Shown here one piece after another: positions 7,297 through 14,321 of a stretch of DNA of 32,558 bases (positions are counted from its first letter, which is position 1; every line of letters starts with the position of its first letter). The DNA lies in NCBI GenBank assembly GCA_964564785.1, contig CAZMCT010000029.1, positions 1 through 32,558 on the forward strand, given 5' to 3'. The stretch is from CAZMCT01 sp964564785 (lineage in GTDB: Bacteria > Planctomycetota > Phycisphaerae > UBA1845 > Fen-1342). The position numbers and the translations under genes are program-made. The notes beneath the pieces were generated by a model, which searched no databases, was not told the DNA's origin, and saw only the letters and a program-made list of their open reading frames with translations.

Positions 7297-8724
7297 ATGT
7301 TCGACGCACTCAGCAACAAGCTCGGCGGCATCCTTCAATCGCTCCGCGGCCGCGGCCGGATCAGCGAGGAGAACGTCCGCGACGCCATGCGACAGGTTCG
7401 TACGGCGCTGCTCGAGGCCGACGTCAACGTCGAAGTCGCGCGGCAGTTTTGCGACGCCTGCTTGCAGAAGGCGATCGGCCTCGAGGTGCTGAACACGCTC
7501 CGGCCTGAGCAGGTGATGGTCAAGGTCGTCTACGACGAGCTCGTACGGCTGATGGGGCCGATCGAGACTCGCATCCCGTATGTCTCGAAGCCGCCCACCA
7601 TCATCCTCATGGCCGGCCTCCAGGGGTCCGGTAAAACGACCACCTGCGCCAAGCTGGCCCGCTACACCATGCAGCATGGGAAGAAGCCGCTGCTGGTCGC
7701 GGCCGACCTGAAGCGACCGGCGGCCATCGACCAGCTCGAAGTGCTCGGCCGGCAGCTCGAGGTCCCGGTCTACACTGAGCGCGACCACCAGAACCCGGTC
7801 AGGGTGTGCCGCAACGCGATCAGCGCTGCGCGGCAGCGCGACCGCGACGTGGTGATTCTCGACACGGCCGGGCGGCTGGCGATCGACGAGGAGATGATGG
7901 CCGAGGTGGCCCGGATCGCCGAGGCGACGAACCCGCACCAGGTTTACCTGGTGCTGGACGCGATGACCGGGCAGGACGCGGTGACCACGGCCAAGGCGTT
8001 CGACCAGCGGCTGGAGTTGGACGGGGCGATTCTGACGAAGTTCGACTCGGACACGCGTGGCGGGGCGGCGCTGTCGGTCAAGCAGGTGACGGGCAAGCCG
8101 ATCAAGTTCATCGGTGTGGGCGAGAAGCTGGACGCGATCGAGGAGTTTCATCCCGAGCGGATCGCGAGCCGCATCCTGGGGATGGGCGACGTGGTCTCGC
8201 TGGTGGAGAAGGCTCAGCAGGCGTTCGACGCCGAGGCGGTGGCGAAGACGCAGGAGAAGATGGCCAAGGGCCAGATGGACCTGGGCGACTTCGTGGCGCA
8301 GCTCGACGGCCTGCGGAAGATGGGGCCGATGAAGTCGATCCTGAAGATGATTCCGGGGGTGGGCTCGGCGATCGGTGACATGGAGCTGCCCGACGAGGAG
8401 CTCAACCGCTTCAAGGGCATCGTGCACTCGATGACGCCCCGGGAACGGAAGAACCCGGAAATCATCGAGGCCTCGCGGCGGCGGCGAATCGCCCGTGGCG
8501 CGGGGGTCGATCCGCAGGACGTCAGCGGGCTCGTCAAGCAGTTTCTCATGATGCGGCCGCTGATGAAGCAGATGGCCGGCATGGGGATGAGCAGCCGGCT
8601 GAAGATGACGCAGCAACTCGCGCAGATGGGCGTGCTGGACGGGGGGATCCCGAAGATGAAGAAGGGCACGACGCGCTACCAACCCCGGAAGCTGGAGCGC
8701 AAGAAGCGGCGGCGGCGGCGGTAA
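7297..8724 (+). CDS. ffh: signal recognition particle protein Ffh
   Basis: 475 residues, normal for Ffh, the GTPase that binds signal sequences and 4.5S RNA and delivers ribosomes to FtsY. N domain at residues 1-90. The G domain has GLQGSGKTT near 106-114, DTAGR near 189 and TKFDSDTRGGAALS near 247 (most relatives have TKLDGD, so the G4 element is slightly unusual). The M domain from about 300 is methionine-rich, with MGPMKSILKMIPG and the RNA-binding SRRRRIARGAG near residue 394. The C-terminus is strongly basic (KKRRRRR). There is no Shine-Dalgarno, and the -10-like TACACT sits 6 bases before the ATG, so the mRNA is probably leaderless. The gene for SRP RNA was not found in the window. Confidence 0.97.
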   Translation: MFDALSNKLGGILQSLRGRGRISEENVRDAMRQVRTALLEADVNVEVARQFCDACLQKAIGLEVLNTLRPEQVMVKVVYDELVRLMGPIETRIPYVSKPPTIILMAGLQGSGKTTTCAKLARYTMQHGKKPLLVAADLKRPAAIDQLEVLGRQLEVPVYTERDHQNPVRVCRNAISAARQRDRDVVILDTAGRLAIDEEMMAEVARIAEATNPHQVYLVLDAMTGQDAVTTAKAFDQRLELDGAILTKFDSDTRGGAALSVKQVTGKPIKFIGVGEKLDAIEEFHPERIASRILGMGDVVSLVEKAQQAFDAEAVAKTQEKMAKGQMDLGDFVAQLDGLRKMGPMKSILKMIPGVGSAIGDMELPDEELNRFKGIVHSMTPRERKNPEIIEASRRRRIARGAGVDPQDVSGLVKQFLMMRPLMKQMAGMGMSSRLKMTQQLAQMGVLDGGIPKMKKGTTRYQPRKLERKKRRRRR

Positions 8725-8750
8725 CAGCCCGGGCGCTGCAACTCCCCGCT

Positions 8751-8870
8751 GCGGTGGCTGGCACGGTCCGGAGCGCCGCCGCCGCGCCGGGCCGCGACCG
8801 AGGCCGCCGGAACGCCTGAACGCCGCGGCCCTGGGTCGCCACGCGACCGGCGGACCGTGCCACCCGCCCA
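8751..8870. repeat. partial copy of the intergenic GGCACGGTCCG repeat, with an 11-bp inverted repeat
   Basis: GGCACGGTCCG at 8760-8770 and its reverse complement at 8851-8861 form the ends of a potential large hairpin just downstream of ffh. The same core (GGTGGCACGGTCCGCAGCGGCG) occurs in the repeats at 11210-11250 (inverted) and 12970-13012. It may also slow or end transcription from ffh. Confidence 0.55.
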
Positions 8871-8895
8871 CGTTGCAGTGCCGGGGGCAAAATGG

Positions 8896-8901
8896 TACGT
8901 T
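8896..8901 (+). promoter_or_regulatory. -10-like TACGTT upstream of the OPT transporter
   Basis: GGTACGTT in the same GGTAC context as the ffh element, about 85 bases before the ATG. It is weaker than the other hexamers in the window. Confidence 0.3.
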
Positions 8902-8920
8902 CACCGACCGAAGCCCCTGC

Positions 8921-8952
8921 GGCCGGCCGGCGCCGCGCGCGGCGGCCGGCCG
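8921..8952 (+). other. GC-rich inverted repeat in the leader of the OPT gene
   Basis: GGCCGGCC at 8921-8928 and its repeat at 8944-8951 flank further complementary GC bases. They would form a stable hairpin between the presumed promoter and the GAGGAG ribosome-binding site. This could modulate expression or stability, or be a chance product of high GC. Confidence 0.35.
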
Positions 8953-8986
8953 GACGGCCGCGATCCGCACGCGCGAGGAGCCCCGC

Positions 8987-11173
8987 ATGTCCGATCAGGC
9001 GCAGATGCCGACCAAGCTGCCCGAGAACGCCTACCGCGAGCTGAAGCCGGGCGAGCGCTACGTGCCGATGGTCCCGCCGACGCTGCGGGTCCCGGAGCTG
9101 ACGACGCGGATGTTCGTGTTCGGCCTGATCATGAACATCGTGTTCTCGGTGGCCGCGACGTTCCTGGCGCTGAAGGCCGGGCAGGGCATCGAGACGGCCA
9201 TTCCGATCTCGATCCTGGCGGTGGGGCTCTCAGGGTTCCTGCTCAAGGCCGGCGGCCGTGCCAGCTCGATCCTCGAGAACATGTACGTGCTGTCGATCAG
9301 CACGACCTCGGGCTACGTCGCGGGGGGCACGTGCTTCACGATGCCGGCCATCTATGTGCTCAAGCTCAACGAGAGCTTCGGGATCGGCACCGTCGCCCTG
9401 TTTCTCCAGATCACGCTGGTGCCGCTGCTGGGCGCGGTCCTCGGGTCGCTGTTCCTGATTCCCTTCCGCCGCTATTTCGTGAAGGAGATGCACGGCAAGC
9501 TGCCGTTCCCCGAAGCGACCGCGACGAACGAGATCCTGGTGACGGGCGCCTCGGGCAGCACGACGCAAGCCTGGATCCTGATCTACTCGTTCATTCTCTC
9601 GGCGCTGTACACCTTCGCGGCCACGGCCCTGAAGCTCTTCAGCGACCGGTTCACGACCGGGCTGGTCAAGCTCGAGGTCGCCGGGCGCGAGGCGGTGACG
9701 ACGCTGGCGTTCGGAGCGGAGGGATTCTTCGCGGACCTGACGAACAAGGTCAAGGCGGTGATTTCGATGGGGGCCGGGGCGTATTACCTCGGGCTGGGCT
9801 TCATCATCGGCGTACGCTACGCCTCGATCATCTGCGCCGGCTCGATCCTCTCGTGCCTGGTGATCATCCCGCTGCTGGCCCCGCTCAACCTCGAGCAGTT
9901 GCAGCTCCTCAACCCCGCGGTCAAGGGCACCGCCGTCAAGGACATCTTCGACAACATCCCGAAGAACATCGGCATCGGCTGCATCTTCGCGGCCGGCATC
10001 CTCTCGATCCTGAAGATGAGCGGCGTGATCGTGACGGCCCTGCGCCAGGCGCTGGGCAGCCTGGGTCGCCGCGGCGGCGCCGGCGAGCTCGATCGGACGG
10101 ATGAGGACATCAGCTACGGCGCGGCGGCCCTGCTGGGCGTGGTGGTCGTGATCGTGATGGCGATCTTCTTCCGCGCGGTGGTCTTCACCGGCCTGCCGAA
10201 CGCGACCTGGCTGACGCTGATCTCGATTGTCATCGCGGTCGTGATCACGTTCCTGTTCACGACCGTCTCGGCCTGGGCGATCGCGATGATCTCGGTCACG
10301 CCGATCTCGGGCATGACCGTGACGACGATCATCATCACGGCCGTGTTGATGGCGGCCGCGGGGCTCCCGAAGGGCAACCAGGCCATGCTGGCCGTCCTGC
10401 TGGTGGGCGGGGTGGTGTGCACTGGGCTGTCCATGGCCGGCGGGCTGATCACGAACTTCAAGATGGGCTACTGGCTGGGGGCCAGCCCGAAGCGGATCAC
10501 GTGGAACGCACTGGGCGGCTCGCTGGTTTCGGCGATCTTCGTGTGTGCGACGATCATGGTGCTCTCGTACAAGCCCGGGTACGTCGGCGAGGGCAAGCTC
10601 GATGCGCCGCAGGCGAACATGATGGCCAGCGCACTCGAGAGCTTCCTGGGCACCGGGCAGGTGCCGTGGCTGATGTACGGCGTCGGCGTGGTGATCGCGC
10701 TGAGCATGCAGCTCCTGGGCATCTCGCCGCTGGCGTTCGGGCTGGGGATGTACCTGCCCATGTACATCAACGTGCCGATCCTGATCGGGGCTTTCGTCGC
10801 GACCCTGGTCAAGAAGAGCACGCGCGATGAGCGGCTCTCCAAGGCCCGCAGCAACAAGGGCATCCTGCTCGCGTCCGGCCTGATCGCCGGCGGCGCGATC
10901 ATGGAGGTGCTGGTCAACTTCACCAGCGCCCTCGACGACCTGCTGCTCGGCAGCAAGGTCATGGTCGAGGGCGCCGAGCGGACGGTCGGCAAGATCATGC
11001 CCTTCCTCGACCTCAGCCGCCGCCTGATCGAGGGCGGCACCAATGCCGCCTGGCTGGCCCAGACCGAGAACCTGCTGGGCCTGGTGCTCTTCATCCTGCT
11101 GTGCATCTTCGTCTACGTCGACTGCTGTCGCGCGAAACCCGAGCTGGCCGAGGGCGCCGAGCTGCACGGGTAG
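8987..11173 (+). CDS. OPT family oligopeptide transporter
   Basis: 728 residues of alternating hydrophobic segments, about 14-16 predicted membrane spans. It matches prokaryotic OPT proteins, which import oligopeptides or metal chelates with protons. Landmarks are an early KPGERYVP-type cytosolic lead-in, the LPFPEATATNEIL stretch typical of the prokaryotic branch, ISPLAFGLGMYLP in the second half, and a short charged C-terminal tail. The ATG at 8987 is preceded by GAGGAG at 8 bases, a strong Shine-Dalgarno, unlike neighbouring ffh. The substrate cannot be inferred, and no associated peptidase or siderophore gene is nearby. The opposite-strand frames covering it are shadows. Confidence 0.93.
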   Translation: MSDQAQMPTKLPENAYRELKPGERYVPMVPPTLRVPELTTRMFVFGLIMNIVFSVAATFLALKAGQGIETAIPISILAVGLSGFLLKAGGRASSILENMYVLSISTTSGYVAGGTCFTMPAIYVLKLNESFGIGTVALFLQITLVPLLGAVLGSLFLIPFRRYFVKEMHGKLPFPEATATNEILVTGASGSTTQAWILIYSFILSALYTFAATALKLFSDRFTTGLVKLEVAGREAVTTLAFGAEGFFADLTNKVKAVISMGAGAYYLGLGFIIGVRYASIICAGSILSCLVIIPLLAPLNLEQLQLLNPAVKGTAVKDIFDNIPKNIGIGCIFAAGILSILKMSGVIVTALRQALGSLGRRGGAGELDRTDEDISYGAAALLGVVVVIVMAIFFRAVVFTGLPNATWLTLISIVIAVVITFLFTTVSAWAIAMISVTPISGMTVTTIIITAVLMAAAGLPKGNQAMLAVLLVGGVVCTGLSMAGGLITNFKMGYWLGASPKRITWNALGGSLVSAIFVCATIMVLSYKPGYVGEGKLDAPQANMMASALESFLGTGQVPWLMYGVGVVIALSMQLLGISPLAFGLGMYLPMYINVPILIGAFVATLVKKSTRDERLSKARSNKGILLASGLIAGGAIMEVLVNFTSALDDLLLGSKVMVEGAERTVGKIMPFLDLSRRLIEGGTNAAWLAQTENLLGLVLFILLCIFVYVDCCRAKPELAEGAELHG

Positions 11174-11209
11174 TCGTCACACGGCCAGCTCGTGTGCCCC
11201 TGCCGCCTC

Positions 11210-11376
11210 TCCACGGCCCTGGCGGCTGCGCCGCTGCGGACCGTGCCACCCCACCCGATCACCGCCGAGGGCGGCGGTGCCACAGCGGCCGGCGGCTTGC
11301 CCGACGGGTAGCGACCGACGGCTCGACGGCCGAGGAGGACGGATCCTGCACGGCCGACACGGCAGTGGTACACGCT
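11210..11376. repeat. inverted-orientation copy of the modular intergenic repeat, left flank of DUF418 gene
   Basis: Reading in reverse complement it matches 12851-13012 module by module. The block at 11255-11290 is identical over 36 bases to the reverse complement of 12913-12948, a CCGCCG..CGGCGG hairpin. The block at 11210-11250 matches the reverse complement of 12970-13012 apart from small differences. The block at about 11315-11376 matches the CCTCTTCGGCCGACGAG and GTGTGCCGCTGCCGTGTC segments imperfectly. It abuts the DUF418 stop codon. Confidence 0.75.
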
Positions 11377-12649
11377 ACAAGCGCATCGGCTGCAAGCGCC
11401 AATACGTCAGCGTCCGCCAGAGCCACTCCATCGGCCCGAAGCGAAACCGGCGTAGCCACCACACGCTCAATGGAATCTGGGCGGCGTAGATCAGCAGCGC
11501 CAGGCCGACGCGTGCGGCCGGGCCGACCTTCGCGTACAGCCCCAGCCCGTAACCATAGAAAATCGTCGTGCAGATCAGTGTCTGTAGCAGGTAGTTGCTC
11601 AGCGCCATCCGTCCGACCGAAGCGAGCGGGGCCAGCACCGGCCGCCAGCGGTCGCGCTGGAGCAGCAGGAGCAGCGTGCACGCGTAGCCCGCGCTCAGCA
11701 GCGGGGCGCCAGCCCACAGGCACGCGTAGCCCATCAGCCCGATCAGCGACGGTTCGGCCGGGGTCGACACGGTGGCTGCGGCCGCATGCGCGACGTTCAG
11801 CGCCAGGCCCAGCGGCAGGCCGACGAGGGCAAAGCCCCACAGCAGCGGGCGGTGGGCGGCCGGGTCGTGCACGACACCTGCGCGGCCGATAAACAGGCCG
11901 AGCAGGAACATGGCCGCGATCGTCGGGCCCATGAACATCCATCCGAATGCCATCTCCGACAGGTCGGTGATGCGCTGGCGGAGCATGTCCGTCCACGTGC
12001 CGTGCGCATAGTTGGCGACGGCCGCATCAGCCTGCTGCGCGAACATCCGGGCCTGCTCGGCGAAGCTCCACTCGATCTGCGCGTTTGCCTCGGGGATCAT
12101 CCGGCCGAACTCGACGCCGGCCGCGATGCCGCCGAGCACCAGTAGCGAAAGGAGATAGAAGATGCCGGACCAGACCACGATGGTCGTCGTGTGCCGCTTG
12201 CGAAACGCAAGCAGCAAGAAGCCGAGCAGGGCGTAGGCGTGCAGGATGTCGCCGTACCAGAACAGGAGGGCGTGGGCGGCGCCGATCGCGAGCAGCACGA
12301 GCAGCCGCCGCACATAATAACCGGCGAAGCCGGCGCCACGGGCGGCGCTGCGCCCCATTTGAATCGCCATGCCCAGGCCGAAGAGGGTTGAAAACAGGAT
12401 GTAGAACTTACCCTCGGCGAGGGCGGTGACCGCGAATTCGGCAGCGTGGTCGTACCACGCCGGCCACCGCTCCACGCCGGTCATCAGGTCTTGGAACGGC
12501 TGGCCGAAATAGCTCATATTGACCAGCAGAATGCCAAGCAGGGCGAAGCCGCGCACCACATCGACGCCCACAATGCGCTCGCCGTAAGCGACGGGCGTCA
12601 GGTGACTGGGGGCGGGCGGTGCGGCGGACGTCAGCGTGGGAGCTTCCAT
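11375..12649 (-). CDS. DUF418 family membrane protein (YeiB-like)
   Basis: 424 residues with about 9-10 hydrophobic segments. The N-terminal ERIVGVDVVRGFALLGILLVN is the opening of the DUF418/heparan-glucosaminide acetyltransferase-like family. The C-terminal half has the DUF418 pattern (SVGRMALSNYLLQT, then GLGLYAKVG and FRFGPMEWLWR near the end). The function of the family is not established; transport or acyl transfer across the membrane has been suggested from the fold. The ATG at 12649 is preceded by GGGAGGA, a strong ribosome-binding site, and is preferred over an upstream in-frame ATG at 12703 that overlaps the -10-like CACAAT. The gene stands alone between two inverted copies of an intergenic repeat, and its stop codon touches the left copy. 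Confidence 0.88.
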   Translation of the reverse strand: MEAPTLTSAAPPAPSHLTPVAYGERIVGVDVVRGFALLGILLVNMSYFGQPFQDLMTGVERWPAWYDHAAEFAVTALAEGKFYILFSTLFGLGMAIQMGRSAARGAGFAGYYVRRLLVLLAIGAAHALLFWYGDILHAYALLGFLLLAFRKRHTTTIVVWSGIFYLLSLLVLGGIAAGVEFGRMIPEANAQIEWSFAEQARMFAQQADAAVANYAHGTWTDMLRQRITDLSEMAFGWMFMGPTIAAMFLLGLFIGRAGVVHDPAAHRPLLWGFALVGLPLGLALNVAHAAAATVSTPAEPSLIGLMGYACLWAGAPLLSAGYACTLLLLLQRDRWRPVLAPLASVGRMALSNYLLQTLICTTIFYGYGLGLYAKVGPAARVGLALLIYAAQIPLSVWWLRRFRFGPMEWLWRTLTYWRLQPMRL

Positions 12650-12701
12650 GAGTCCTCCCGTGGAACCGGCCCCGTGCGTCACATCGCAGCGGGTTTCCTG
12701 C

Positions 12702-12707
12702 ATTGTG
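12702..12707 (-). promoter_or_regulatory. -10-like CACAAT for the DUF418 gene
   Basis: CACAAT on the minus strand, about 50 bases before the ATG at 12649. It gives a short leader holding the GGGAGGA site. Confidence 0.4.
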
Positions 12708-12790
12708 CCCGCGCGGCCCGGGGGGTGGGAGTCGGGAGTTGTCGGAACTCGTTGTGCGGCGCCGCCGCCGGTAGCGGCCCGCGCCTCGCG

Positions 12791-12880
12791 CGGCCGTGTG
12801 CCGCTGCCGTGTCCGCAGTGCAGCCGTGTGCCGCTGCCGTGTCCGCAGTGCGGCCGTGTGCCGCTGCCGTGTCAGCAGTG
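12791..12880. repeat. three tandem copies of a 30-bp unit
   Basis: Units at 12791-12820, 12821-12850 and 12851-12880 differ by only one or two bases each. The unit contains GTGTGCCGCTGCCGTGTC and ends in CAGTG. Single diverged versions of the same unit occur at about 11348-11376 (inverted) and 32515-32545. There are no spacers, so this is not a CRISPR. Confidence 0.85.
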
Positions 12881-13012
12881 CGGGGTGTGTCCTCTTCGGC
12901 CGACGAGTCGTCGGCCGCTGTGGCACCGCCGCCCTCGGCGGTGATCGGACGGGGTGCCACGCTCTGGCGGGGTGGCACGGTCCGCAGCGGCGCAGCCGCG
13001 CAGGGCCGTGGA
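12881..13012. repeat. direct-orientation copy of the modular intergenic repeat, right flank of DUF418 gene
   Basis: Continues from the tandem units. It holds a CCGACGAGTCGTCGG palindrome at about 12900-12914, the 36-base block at 12913-12948 shared with 11255-11290, and the GGTGGCACGGTCCG block at 12970-13012 shared with 11210-11250. With the tandem units and the DUF418 promoter it accounts for the 412-bp non-coding stretch 12650-13061. Confidence 0.75.
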
Positions 13013-13061
13013 GGGTCGGCGGGGTGCCACGGCCGCGTCGGCTCCCCGGGACGGAGGAGGA

Positions 13062-14321
13062 TCAGCCCGCCATCAGTGCCGCCGCGCGGTCGCGGACAAG
13101 CTCGAACGCCCCGCGGGCGATGGGGGGCGTGCCGTACCACACGAACGCCTGATCCACCTCGTAGCAGCCCTCGTCGTACGCCGACTCCGGCGCGAGATAC
13201 CCGGCCACGCCGTTCGCATAGCTGACGACGTACACCGGCCGGCCCGCCGCACTCCGCAGCGCGTCAGGCAAGCGCGAGAAGACCTCGGCCCCGATGCAGG
13301 TGAACACCACATCGCCCAGTTGGACGCACTGGACTTCGACCGACAAGCCCTCGGCGGCGCGGCCGGCCGCGATGCGCGCTGCCATGCGTTCGCGCCAGAT
13401 CTCGATCCCCTCGAGGAAGCGCTCGGGGACGTAACCCGACCGGCCGACGAACGGCTTGCGCAGGTGTTGCACACGCACTTCGAGTGACGTGGGATCGAGT
13501 GCCACGACCGGCAGCGTGACGAACTCCGAGGCCACGCGGAGCTGGTCCGATAAACGCCGTACACGGCGGCCTTGGAACGCCATCTCCGCCGCCGTCGCCA
13601 GCCTATCGCCCCATTGCTCGACCCACGCGAAGTCGTTCCGGACGGCCGGCGGATTGATGTTGCCGGCGGCGCCGTTGGTCATCAGCACCGCCGGTTGGCC
13701 GGGGAGCCGGCCGGCGAGCGTCTCGGCCGCACGGCCGGCGATGTCGGCGCTGACCAGCCGGTTCTGCTCGCTCATCGCGACGTTGTGAAGTCCGTAGTTC
13801 GCAAGCACGGCCGTGAATGTCCGGTCGGGCCGGCGAAAGACGAGCAGGCCGAGGCGCGGATCGGTGTGTCGGTCGCTTCGGCCGCGACGTTCGACCCCGA
13901 GGCTGCACGTGGTTTCCGCGTGGAGCAGCTCGACCGGCTCGGTGCGCTCGACGGCCTGGCGGGCGGCGTCGGCCAGACGCGTGCGGAGCCAGCGGAGGTA
14001 GGCGGGATCGGGCGTACCGCAGCGGATGAGCTCGACGGTGGCCGGGCCGGAGTGGGTGTGCGTGGCCGAGACGACGATCTCGCTGCGGCGGACCCCCATG
14101 CGCTCGGCCAGCTCGGACTTGAGTTCCTGGACCCAAGAGTGAGCGAAGCCGACGAGGTCGCAGTGGAGCCAGAGCAGGCGGGCGGATTCGCCGGCCAGCA
14201 CGAGCGCGCGGACGTGCAGGGGGTCGTGGACGCCGAGCGACGGCTGGACACGGGCGAGGTAGCCCGACAGTTCGACCCCCGCGGGTGGCGTGATGTCGAG
14301 CGTGGCGGTTCCGAGCTTCAC
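13062..14321 (-). CDS. neutral/alkaline non-lysosomal ceramidase-like hydrolase (catalytic domain only)
   Basis: 419 residues matching the N-terminal catalytic domain of neutral ceramidases, zinc enzymes that cleave N-acyl bonds of sphingolipids. It begins LGTATLDITPPAGVELSGY, typical of the family. HTHSGP at residues 88-93 is a zinc-ligand region, and NGAAGNINP near 215 is the second conserved block. Classical ceramidases are about 650-780 residues; the C-terminal immunoglobulin-like part is absent, as in many planctomycete relatives, so the true substrate may be another amide. No signal peptide is visible, implying a cytoplasmic enzyme. The GTG start overlaps the aminotransferase stop by four bases (GTGA), with GGAG 8 bases upstream, so the two are translationally coupled. 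Confidence 0.85.
   Translation of the reverse strand: MKLGTATLDITPPAGVELSGYLARVQPSLGVHDPLHVRALVLAGESARLLWLHCDLVGFAHSWVQELKSELAERMGVRRSEIVVSATHTHSGPATVELIRCGTPDPAYLRWLRTRLADAARQAVERTEPVELLHAETTCSLGVERRGRSDRHTDPRLGLLVFRRPDRTFTAVLANYGLHNVAMSEQNRLVSADIAGRAAETLAGRLPGQPAVLMTNGAAGNINPPAVRNDFAWVEQWGDRLATAAEMAFQGRRVRRLSDQLRVASEFVTLPVVALDPTSLEVRVQHLRKPFVGRSGYVPERFLEGIEIWRERMAARIAAGRAAEGLSVEVQCVQLGDVVFTCIGAEVFSRLPDALRSAAGRPVYVVSYANGVAGYLAPESAYDEGCYEVDQAFVWYGTPPIARGAFELVRDRAAALMAG

Noticed and set aside
9230..11167. 645-residue open frame on the minus strand
   Set aside because: It is antisense to the OPT transporter, and its composition is rich in His, Arg, Asp and Gln without any pattern.
11174..11374. 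Possible transposase or gene remnant between OPT and DUF418
   Set aside because: Frames here are short and low-complexity, and the DNA is accounted for by the intergenic repeat.
12791..12880. Possible CRISPR array
   Set aside because: The 30-bp units are head to tail with no spacers, there are only three, and no cas genes are nearby.
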